From Nioella sp965215655 (GTDB lineage: Bacteria > Pseudomonadota > Alphaproteobacteria > Rhodobacterales > Rhodobacteraceae): 64,000 nucleotides of DNA. The notes below the pieces were generated by a model, which saw only the letters and a program-made list of their open reading frames with translations, did no database searches and was not told the origin of the DNA. A program made the position numbers and the translations under genes. How positions within the stretch are numbered: the stretch's first letter is position 1; every line of letters begins with the position of its first letter. Location: positions 372,001-436,000 of the forward strand of contig NZ_OZ244111.1 of assembly GCF_965215655.1 (NCBI RefSeq), read 5' to 3'. Positions 50,801 to 58,556 of the stretch are shown piece after piece.

Positions 50801-51754
50801 ATGAAAGTAGGGTTTATCGGACTTGGCAATGTCGGCCACAAGCTGGCCGGATCGCTGTTGCGCAACGGGGTCGATATCACGGTTCGCGATCTGGATGAGG
50901 CCAGGGTGGCCGAGTTCGCGGCCAAGGGTGCCAAGGTGGGGGAAAGCCCCGCCCAGATGTTGCGCGACTGCGACGCGGTCATCACCTGCCTGCCGCATCC
51001 CAGCATTTCGGCCAAGGTGGTGGAAGGCCCGGACGGCCTGCTGGAGGCCATGGGGCCGGGCAAGATCTGGATGGAGATGAGCACCACGGACGAGGCCGAG
51101 GTGAAGCGCCTTGGGGCCATGGTCATCGCAGCGGGCGGTGCAGCGGTGGATTGCCCGGTATCGGGCGGCTGCCACCGGGCCGATACCGGCAATATCTCGA
51201 TCTTCGCGGGCTGTGACCGCGCAACCTTCGAACGCATTCTGCCGCTTCTGACCACCATGGGCCGCCGTGTGCTGCATACCGGCCCGATCGGGTCGGCCTC
51301 GATCCTGAAGGTGATCACCAACTATCTGGCCACCGCAAACCTGATCAGCTGTGCCGAGGCACTGACCGTGGCCAAGGCGGCCGACATGGATCTGGGCGTG
51401 GCCTATGAGGCGATCCGGATTTCCTCGGGCACCAGCTTCGTGCATGAAACCGAAAGCCAGGTCATCCTGAACGGATCGCGCGATATTTCGTTCACCATGG
51501 ATCTGGTGCTGAAGGATATCGGCCTGTTCCAGGAGGTTGCGGACCGGGCAAACGTGCCTTTGGAGATGAACCCGCTGATGATCCAGATCTTCAAGGACGG
51601 CATCGCGCGTTACGGCGAGCGGGAACTGTCGCCCAATATCATCAAGCGGCTGGAAGAGGCGACGGGTCTCGACATCACCTATCCGGGCTTCCCGGCAGAG
51701 ATGACCGATGACGAACCGGAAGAGCCCGGATACGAGGTGCGACGCGAGCCCTGA
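50801..51754 (+). CDS. 3-hydroxyisobutyrate-dehydrogenase-type oxidoreductase
   Basis: 317 residues from ATG 50801 (GGGAGA upstream). Rossmann motif GFIGLGNVG (4-12) with Asp30 suggesting NAD preference. DCPVSGG carries the substrate-binding Ser121-Gly-Gly, and Lys170 with Asn174 in LKVITNYLA forms the beta-hydroxyacid dehydrogenase active site. Could act on 3-hydroxyisobutyrate, 2-hydroxy-3-oxopropionate or a related acid; no valine-degradation genes are adjacent. C-terminal tail acidic (EMTDDEPEEPG), which is unusual. Confidence 0.88.
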   Translation: MKVGFIGLGNVGHKLAGSLLRNGVDITVRDLDEARVAEFAAKGAKVGESPAQMLRDCDAVITCLPHPSISAKVVEGPDGLLEAMGPGKIWMEMSTTDEAEVKRLGAMVIAAGGAAVDCPVSGGCHRADTGNISIFAGCDRATFERILPLLTTMGRRVLHTGPIGSASILKVITNYLATANLISCAEALTVAKAADMDLGVAYEAIRISSGTSFVHETESQVILNGSRDISFTMDLVLKDIGLFQEVADRANVPLEMNPLMIQIFKDGIARYGERELSPNIIKRLEEATGLDITYPGFPAEMTDDEPEEPGYEVRREP

Positions 51755-51901
51755 TCCGGGGCGCTCTCTCCGGACAGTTTTCACGCAACAAAATTCCTGC
51801 GCGGCCCAGAGGGTCGCGCGGTGAGTTGACTCCCATGACTCTCCTTCTGGTCATTTCTTCCGCGCCATGCTCTAACCCGGAAAATCAAGCGGAGAAGCTG
51901 C

Positions 51902-52390
51902 ATGACCGACAGCGACGAAATCCTTGAACGCATCACTCCGAAAGGCCCGCGCAGGGTGTTTGCGACGGGATCTCTCGGTCTGCTCGGCCTGCTTCTGGTC
52001 TGGGTCGCGGCAAGCCATCCGCCCGCTGATTTCGGGTTCACGCTGCTCTTGCTGGGGATCGGCGCGGGCAGCCTGTGGCTGTCCTGGGCGCTTTGGCAGG
52101 CCTCCAGCGTGACGCTGGAACTCACGCGGGAGGAACTGCGAGAGCAGGGCGGGCGGCTGATTGCCCGGATCGACAATATTGAAAAGGTCGACCGCGGCTT
52201 CTTTGCCTTCAAGCCCGCCGCCGGTTTCCGCCTGTCGCTGCGTGACCGGATGCAGAATGCCTATGCGCCGGGCCTGTGGTGGCGGCGCGGGCGGATGGTG
52301 ATGGTGGGCGGGGTTACCTCGAACGCGCAGTCCAAGGCGGTGGCGGATCTGATCTCGGTCCGCATCGCGCAACAGCGCGGAGAGCTGTGA
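51902..52390 (+). CDS. hypothetical membrane protein
   Basis: 162 residues from ATG 51902. Two transmembrane helices (about 20-38 and 46-66) and a cytoplasmic PH-like tail (SSVTLELTREELREQGGRLIARIDNIEKVDRG). The tail FRLSLRDRM and LWWRRGRMVMVGG resembles small bacterial PH-domain or DUF2244-like membrane proteins; not certain. Convergent with the glutamate dehydrogenase gene. Confidence 0.7.
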   Translation: MTDSDEILERITPKGPRRVFATGSLGLLGLLLVWVAASHPPADFGFTLLLLGIGAGSLWLSWALWQASSVTLELTREELREQGGRLIARIDNIEKVDRGFFAFKPAAGFRLSLRDRMQNAYAPGLWWRRGRMVMVGGVTSNAQSKAVADLISVRIAQQRGEL

Positions 52391-52412
52391 CAGCCCCCCG
52401 CGCCCTGCCGAT

Positions 52413-53843
52413 TTACAGGCCCTTGGCCCGGTAGCTGGCCGCCACGCGCCCGATCGAGACCATGAAGCCCGCAGTCCGCAGGTCGGTCACGTCGTTGCGG
52501 CTGTGCCAGACCTCGCGCATCGACTGGTAAGCCGCGCGCATCGTGTCATCGAGGCCCGAGCGCACCAGTTCCAGTTCATCGGCACCGCGCAAGTATTTTT
52601 CCTTGAAGGCCGGTGTCAGGGACCACGCGTCGCCAAGATGGCGGTCGAGCCGTTCCAGTTCATCGACGATCAACTGATGGCGCGCCTCTTCCTGGCGGCG
52701 CTGCATCCGGCCAAAGCGGATATGGCTGAGGTTCTTGACCCACTCGAAATAGGACACGGTCACACCACCCGCATTGGCATAAAGGTCGGGGATGATCACG
52801 GTGCCCTTCTTGCGCAGGATTTCATCCGCGCCTGCCGTTACAGGGCCATTCGCGGCCTCGATGATCAGCGGGGCCTTGATATTCGCCGCGTTCTGCAGAT
52901 TGATCACGCCCTCCAGTGCCGCCGGGATCAGGATATCGCACTCCTCCTCCAGCGCCTTGACGCCGTCCTTGATGTAGCGGGGCCCCGGGAACATGTCGAC
53001 GCCGCCGGTGCGGGCGATGTGGTTCTTGACTGCCTCGACATCCAACCCGTCAGGATCGAGCAGCGCGCCATCGCGTTCGATGATCCCGACGATCTTGGCG
53101 CCATCCTCCTCCGACAGGAACTTGGCGGCGTGGTAGCCCACATTGCCGAGCCCCTGCACGATGATCCGCTTGCCCTCCAGCGTGCCGGACAGGCCAGCAG
53201 CCGCCACGTCTTCGGGGTGGCGGAAGAACTCCTGCAAGGCGTATTCCACGCCGCGCCCCGTCGCCTCGACCCGGCCCCGGATACCGCCCGCATGGGGGGG
53301 TTTGCCGGTCACGCAGGCCTTGCCGTTGATATCGGTGGTGTTCATCCGGGCATACTGGTCGGCGATGATCGCCATTTCCTTTTCACCGGTACCCATATCG
53401 GGGGCGGGCACGTTCTGCGCCGGGTTGATCATGTCGCGCTTGATCAGCTCATAGGCGAAGCGCCGGGTGATCTGTTCCAGCTCGTGTTCTTCGTATTCGC
53501 GCGGGTCGATGCAAAGCCCGCCTTTCGATCCGCCGAAGGGCGCTTCAACCAGGGCGCATTTGTAGGTCATCAGCGCGGCCAGCGCCTCGACCTCGTCCTG
53601 GTTCACATTGGGGGCGTAGCGGATGCCGCCCTTGGCCGGTTCGAAATGCTCCGAATGGACCGAGCGATAACCGGTGAAGGTCCGGATCTCGCCCCGCAGA
53701 CGCACCCCGAAGCGAACCGTGTAGGTGGCGTTGCAGACGCGGATCTTCTCTTCCAGCCCAGGGGGCAGATCCATCATGGATGCAGCGCGGTTGAACATCA
53801 GGTCAACTGACTGACGGAAACTCGGTTCTCCCTTCGGGGACAT
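52413..53843 (-). CDS. glutamate dehydrogenase (Glu/Leu/Phe/Val family)
   Basis: 476 residues from ATG 53843 (AGGAGG nine bases upstream; a longer frame to 54101 lacks one). Substrate lysines are in KGGIRYAPN, MTYKCALVEAPFGGSKGG (catalytic region) and PAPDMGTGEKEMA. The Rossmann motif is VQGLGNVGYHAA, and EAANGPVT with YANAGGVTVSYFEW closes the family pattern. This size fits hexameric NAD-type glutamate dehydrogenase; NAD or NADP cannot be decided. It links nitrogen metabolism to 2-oxoglutarate, the substrate of the sucAB complex in this window. Confidence 0.92.
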   Translation of the reverse strand: MSPKGEPSFRQSVDLMFNRAASMMDLPPGLEEKIRVCNATYTVRFGVRLRGEIRTFTGYRSVHSEHFEPAKGGIRYAPNVNQDEVEALAALMTYKCALVEAPFGGSKGGLCIDPREYEEHELEQITRRFAYELIKRDMINPAQNVPAPDMGTGEKEMAIIADQYARMNTTDINGKACVTGKPPHAGGIRGRVEATGRGVEYALQEFFRHPEDVAAAGLSGTLEGKRIIVQGLGNVGYHAAKFLSEEDGAKIVGIIERDGALLDPDGLDVEAVKNHIARTGGVDMFPGPRYIKDGVKALEEECDILIPAALEGVINLQNAANIKAPLIIEAANGPVTAGADEILRKKGTVIIPDLYANAGGVTVSYFEWVKNLSHIRFGRMQRRQEEARHQLIVDELERLDRHLGDAWSLTPAFKEKYLRGADELELVRSGLDDTMRAAYQSMREVWHSRNDVTDLRTAGFMVSIGRVAASYRAKGL

Positions 53844-54130
53844 CGCGTATACCTCCTTGGCGTGTTCCGTGTGCGGCCCCTGCTGTGTTTGCAAACCGCC
53901 CATTTTTTGAGCGGACCACAGCTGGCCCATCCATGCAAGACAACCTGTCGTTGAAACAGCCAGTTTCATCGCCGAGCGTTGAAAAATGCACGCAAGTTGA
54001 TTGTTGTCATTCATAAAACTCCCCGTTTCCTTCCTGCTTCCGCCCCATTTCTGCCGTTCTTGTGAACGAGGAAGAGCATGGGTCGAACTGCGTCGATCCA
54101 CGACTCGTCATACTGCATGAGGCTTCCGGG

Positions 54131-55705
54131 ATGACCCGAGCGACAGATCCGATCCGCCAAACGCGACCCCACGCGCCAATTCGGCGCCGGGCCGGATTTC
54201 TGCGCGACGAACGCGGAACCGTGACGATCTTTGCCTTGATGATGTTCGTCCTGATGCTCGCCGCCGGTGGGATTGCCATCGACGTGATGCGCTACGAAAC
54301 ACAGCGCACGCAGTTGCAATACACGCTTGACCGCGCCGTTCTGGCCGCGGCCGCGCTGAACCAGACTGAAGACCCGGAGGCGGTCGTGATCGACTACTTC
54401 GCGACCTCGGGTCTGGATCACTACCGGCTGGAAGTGGACGTGGACCAGGGGCTGAATTTCCGCCGGGTCTCCGCCTATGCCGAGATGGATCTGCGGTCCT
54501 ACTTCATGAACATGTTCGGGGTGAATGCCCTGACCTCCCCCGCGCGGGGGGCCGCGGAAGAACGGATCATGGATATCGAGATTTCCATGGTGCTCGACAT
54601 CTCCGGGTCCATGGGCTGGAACAACAAGATCGCCAACATGCGTACAGCGGCCAATGAGTTCATCGACACCGTGCTGGCCGCGAATGCGGAAGAAGACCAG
54701 GTGTCGATCTCGATCATTCCCTATCACAGCCAGGTCAATGCGGGCACGACGCTGGCCAGTGTCTTCACCCTGTCTGACGAGCACAATGAATCGAACTGCA
54801 CCCGCTTCGATCCGGCCGACTACAACGTGACTGCGATTGACCCCGATGAGGCCATCGAACGGATCGCGCATTTCGACTATCGGTACCGCAGCAGATATCG
54901 CACCTTCCGCACGCCGCATTGCACCACCAGTGACTACGCCGCCATTCTGCCCTGGTCGAATGACGCGGATGAGCTGCACGCGCTGGTCAACAGCCTTTCC
55001 GCCAATGGCAACACCGCGATCGACCTTGGCATGAGATGGGCCGTGGGTCTGCTGGATCCGGCAGCACAGCCCGCTGTGACGGAACTGATTGCCGCGGGAG
55101 AAGTGGACGAGGATTTCGCAGGCCGCCCCCATTCCTACGAGGAAGACGAGGTTCTGAAGATCATCATCCTTATGACGGATGGCGAGAATACAAGCCAGGT
55201 CGACGTGGTTCAGGAATTCAAGCGCGGGCCCTCGACCGTGTTCCGCGACCCTGACACCGGCCGCACCTCGGCTTATCTGCCGCGCTACGACCTGTACTAC
55301 TGGCACCACAATGACAGCTACAATTCGCAGCCCTATGGCGGCAGCGATGCAGAGGCCATTCCGTGGGCTGAACTCTGGGCCACCTATTCCGCTCGGATGC
55401 TGGCCGGCGAATACTACTACTACGCCGGTGACTGGGACTACTATCGCCAGCTGCGCTATTACTCGATCGAAACCTACGCGGGTGCGAGCGAGGCCGATGC
55501 CAACCTGCGCAATATCTGCGACGCGGCAAATGACGCCGGGATCATCGTGTTCACCATTGCGTTCGAAGCGCCCGCCCGTGGCGAAAGCGTGATGCAGCAC
55601 TGTGCCACGACGCCTGCCCATTACTACGACGCCGAAGGGATCGAGATCTCCGAGGCCTTCGCCTCCATCGCGGCGTCGATCAACCAGCTCAAGCTGATCC
55701 AGTAG
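54131..55705 (+). CDS. TadG-like pilus protein with von Willebrand A domain
   Basis: About 524 residues from ATG 54131 (GAGG upstream; GTG 54062 is an alternative). The N-terminal Tad-type leader RDERGTVTIFALMMF is followed by one transmembrane helix with a pilin-like Glu-free core. A vWA domain starts near residue 152 with MIDAS motif DISGSM, and IILMTDGEN provides the second acidic site. Residues 382-449 are aromatic-rich (16 Tyr, 4 Trp). TadG and the vWA protein are components of Flp/Tad pili. First gene of three; the Tad secretion ATPase and other genes are not in the window. Confidence 0.88.
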   Translation: MTRATDPIRQTRPHAPIRRRAGFLRDERGTVTIFALMMFVLMLAAGGIAIDVMRYETQRTQLQYTLDRAVLAAAALNQTEDPEAVVIDYFATSGLDHYRLEVDVDQGLNFRRVSAYAEMDLRSYFMNMFGVNALTSPARGAAEERIMDIEISMVLDISGSMGWNNKIANMRTAANEFIDTVLAANAEEDQVSISIIPYHSQVNAGTTLASVFTLSDEHNESNCTRFDPADYNVTAIDPDEAIERIAHFDYRYRSRYRTFRTPHCTTSDYAAILPWSNDADELHALVNSLSANGNTAIDLGMRWAVGLLDPAAQPAVTELIAAGEVDEDFAGRPHSYEEDEVLKIIILMTDGENTSQVDVVQEFKRGPSTVFRDPDTGRTSAYLPRYDLYYWHHNDSYNSQPYGGSDAEAIPWAELWATYSARMLAGEYYYYAGDWDYYRQLRYYSIETYAGASEADANLRNICDAANDAGIIVFTIAFEAPARGESVMQHCATTPAHYYDAEGIEISEAFASIAASINQLKLIQ

Positions 55706-55713
55706 GGCATGAC

Positions 55714-56244
55714 ATGTGGGGCCTGACCAAGATATCCCGGTTCTTCCGCAAAGAAGAGGCCAACGCGACGGTGGAATTCGTGATCGTCTTCCCGTTGATC
55801 GTGATGATCTTCGTGGCGGCCTTCGAGACCGCCATGCTGCTGACCCGGCAAGTGATGATGGAACGGTCGCTGGACAGCGCCGTGCGCTATCTGCGCCTGA
55901 CCTCCGATGTGACGGTCACCCATGACGCGATCCGGGACAATATCTGCGACAACACGCCGATCCTCATCAACTGCCAGGAATCGCTGTTGCTGGACCTGCG
56001 GGTGATTGATCAGGATACCTACAACCTTCCGGATTATCACACGCTCTGCGTCGACCGCTCCGGCACCGTGACTCCGGCCAACCAGTTCCATCCCGGCGCG
56101 GACAACCAGTTGATGCTGATCCGCACCTGCGCCCTTGTGGACCGGATCCTGCCGATTTCCGGGCTTGGGCTGGACCTGACGCGCGACGACACCGGCGCCA
56201 TCCACATCACCGCCGCCACCGTCTTCGTGAACGAGCCGGAGTGA
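55714..56244 (+). CDS. TadE-like minor pilin
   Basis: 176 residues from ATG 55714, eight bases after the vWA gene. Leader FFRKEEANATVEFVIVFPLIVMIFVAAF contains the prepilin-like E-x5-E-[FY] pattern of TadE/TadF and one N-terminal helix. Paired Cys in NICDNTPILINC and HTLCVDRSG suggest a disulfide in the periplasmic part. Minor pseudopilin of the Flp/Tad apparatus. Confidence 0.88.
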   Translation: MWGLTKISRFFRKEEANATVEFVIVFPLIVMIFVAAFETAMLLTRQVMMERSLDSAVRYLRLTSDVTVTHDAIRDNICDNTPILINCQESLLLDLRVIDQDTYNLPDYHTLCVDRSGTVTPANQFHPGADNQLMLIRTCALVDRILPISGLGLDLTRDDTGAIHITAATVFVNEPE

Positions 56245-56251
56245 GACAGCC

Positions 56252-56908
56252 ATGAAACGGATGATCAGGACATTCTGGAAGGACGAAGGCGCCTCGGTCG
56301 CGCTGGAAGCGGTGATCGTCATCCCGATTCTGGCTTGGGTTTTCGTGGCTAGCTTTGTCTTCTTCGACGCATTCCGGGTCTACAACACCTCGATCAAGGC
56401 GACCTATGCGGTGGCCGACGTCCTGTCACGCCGCACAAACGAGATTTCCAGCTCGGATATCGAGGGGCTTGCGGATGTGTTCCAGTTCCTGACCCGGAAC
56501 ACCGCCGGATCGGCCCTGCGTGTATCGCAGATCACCCGACAGCAGGGCGGCTACCGGATCGACTGGTCGCACGGCACCGACGGGATGACCTATATTCGCG
56601 CCAGCGACTTCCCCGATTTCATCGACCGCATTCCGATCATGGCCTATGGCGACCGGATGCTGCTGATCGAAACCTTCCTGCCGCATCGCCCAGCTTTCAG
56701 CGCTGGCCTCGCCGATCAGGAATTCGTGAATTTCACGGTCACCCGCCCCCGTTTTGCCGGCCAGGTGGCCTTTTTGGCCGATCTGGAAAACTCATACGTC
56801 TACACCAACAGTGGCTATCCAACGGGTCTGGACGGCTTCTACTACGTCAATGAAGAAGGCGGTGCGGATCCAGCGCATGACCCGGATTGGGATGTCGATC
56901 CGTCCTGA
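56252..56908 (+). CDS. TadE/TadG-like pilus assembly protein
   Basis: 218 residues from ATG 56252, seven bases after the previous gene. Leader WKDEGASVALEAVIVIPILAWVFVASFVFF with the Glu-rich prepilin-like motif and one helix; the rest is periplasmic with few conserved features (the C-terminal VDPS tail is acidic). Third gene of the Tad trio. The three genes probably form one operon. Confidence 0.85.
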   Translation: MKRMIRTFWKDEGASVALEAVIVIPILAWVFVASFVFFDAFRVYNTSIKATYAVADVLSRRTNEISSSDIEGLADVFQFLTRNTAGSALRVSQITRQQGGYRIDWSHGTDGMTYIRASDFPDFIDRIPIMAYGDRMLLIETFLPHRPAFSAGLADQEFVNFTVTRPRFAGQVAFLADLENSYVYTNSGYPTGLDGFYYVNEEGGADPAHDPDWDVDPS

Positions 56909-57020
56909 TCCGTTTTGGCGTCGATAACTGACCTTCCGGTGTCGTGAGCTTGAGTTTCCTTTCGCAATCCGTCTGACTACACTCTCCCCGTCTATACCAC
57001 CGACCGGGCAAGGAGAGGTC

Positions 57021-58271
57021 ATGCGCTATTCGGGTTGGCAGGTCATCAAGCAGGGTCTGTCGGGCAACCGGGGCTGGAAACCGGCCTGGCGCGATCCGGC
57101 GCCCAAGGCGGAATACGATGTGGTGATCATCGGCGGCGGGGGGCATGGGCTCGCCACGGCCTATTACCTCGCCAAGGAACACGGGCTGACCAATATCGCC
57201 GTGCTGGAGAAGGGCTATCTCGGCGGCGGCAACGTAGGCCGCAACACCACTATCGTGCGCGCCAATTACGGGCTGGAAGGCAACTCGCAGTTCTATTCCC
57301 ATTCGCTGAAGCTGTGGGAGGGGCTGGAGCAGGATCTGAACTACAACGTCATGCACAGCCAGCGCGGGATCGTGAACTTGTTCCATTCCGACGGCCAGCG
57401 CGATGCCTACGCCCGGCGCGGCAACATGATGATGGCCCAAGGCGACGACGCGATCCTTCTGGACCGCGACGGCTGCCGCAAGCTGATGCCCTTCCTCGAC
57501 TACGACCAGACCCGCTTTCCCATTTTCGGCGGCCTCTATCACCCACGTGGCGGCACTGCCCGGCACGATGCGGTAGCCTGGGGCTATGCGCGCGGCGCGG
57601 ACCAGCGTGGCGTCGACTTGATCCAGAGATGCGAAGTGACCGGCATCGACGTTGAAAACGGCAAGGTCACGGGCGTCCAGACCAGCCGCGGCGCGATCCG
57701 CGCCAAGAAGGTCGCCATGTGCGCGGCGGGCCGGTCCGGCCAGGTTGCGGCGATGGCGGGGATGCGGCTGCCGATAGAAAGCACCGTGCTGCAGGCCTTC
57801 GTGACCGAGGGGCTGAAGCCCGTGATCGACAACGTGATCACCTACGGCATGGGCCATTTCTACATCAGCCAGTCCGACAAGGGCGGGTTGGTCTTCGGCG
57901 GCGATATCGACTTCTACGCCTCCTACGCCTCTCGCGGGAACCTGCCGATGATGGAGCATGTGATGGAGGCGGGCATGACCCTGATGCCGATGATCGGCAA
58001 GGCCAAGATGCTGCGTTCTTGGGGCGGGATCATGGACATGTCCTCGGACGGCTCACCCATCATCGACAAGACCCATATCGACGGGCTCTACGTCAATGCG
58101 GGCTGGTGCTATGGCGGCTTCAAGGCAACCCCGGCCTCGGGCCATTGCTATGCCCACCTGATCGCCACCGACCGCCCGCACGAGGCCGCCGCGCGTCACC
58201 GTCTGGACCGGTTCAACGCCGGTCGGGTGATGGATGAAGAAGCCAAGGGCAGCCAGCACAACCTGCACTGA
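57021..58271 (+). CDS. soxB: sarcosine oxidase beta subunit
   Basis: 416 residues, ATG 57021 with GGAGAG upstream. Catalytic subunit of heterotetrameric sarcosine oxidase: FAD-binding GGGGHGLATAYYLA (38-51). His174 in LYHPRGG sits where the FMN-linked His (173-175) occurs in characterised enzymes. GDIDFYAS and WCYGGFKATPASGH (C-terminal) are typical. Oxidises sarcosine to glycine, passing the methylene to tetrahydrofolate through SoxA. First gene of soxBDAG. Confidence 0.95.
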   Translation: MRYSGWQVIKQGLSGNRGWKPAWRDPAPKAEYDVVIIGGGGHGLATAYYLAKEHGLTNIAVLEKGYLGGGNVGRNTTIVRANYGLEGNSQFYSHSLKLWEGLEQDLNYNVMHSQRGIVNLFHSDGQRDAYARRGNMMMAQGDDAILLDRDGCRKLMPFLDYDQTRFPIFGGLYHPRGGTARHDAVAWGYARGADQRGVDLIQRCEVTGIDVENGKVTGVQTSRGAIRAKKVAMCAAGRSGQVAAMAGMRLPIESTVLQAFVTEGLKPVIDNVITYGMGHFYISQSDKGGLVFGGDIDFYASYASRGNLPMMEHVMEAGMTLMPMIGKAKMLRSWGGIMDMSSDGSPIIDKTHIDGLYVNAGWCYGGFKATPASGHCYAHLIATDRPHEAAARHRLDRFNAGRVMDEEAKGSQHNLH

Positions 58272-58283
58272 GGGAGACAGAAG

Positions 58284-58556
58284 ATGCGTATCAAATGCCC
58301 TCTCTGTGGGGACCGGGACAGCCGGGAATTCACACCCATGGGACACGAGACCTATATGAACCGGCCAGACGACGAGGGCTGGAGCCCCGCCTGGGACAAC
58401 TACCTGCATCTGCGCGACAACCCGGCCGGGATCACGCGCGAAATGTGGTATCACGGCGCGGGTTGCACCAGTTGGCTGCGCGTGGAACGCGACACCGTCA
58501 CCCACGACATCCTGCGCGTGGAGCTTGCCGCGGATGTGAAGCGGGGGACCGCATGA
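58284..58556 (+). CDS. soxD: sarcosine oxidase delta subunit
   Basis: 90 residues. Zinc ligands Cys5, Cys8 (KCPLCG), His57 and Cys61 (WYHGAGC) match the delta-subunit zinc site. Twelve bases after soxB; its TGA overlaps the soxA ATG by four bases (ATGA), so the two are translationally coupled. Confidence 0.95.
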   Translation: MRIKCPLCGDRDSREFTPMGHETYMNRPDDEGWSPAWDNYLHLRDNPAGITREMWYHGAGCTSWLRVERDTVTHDILRVELAADVKRGTA

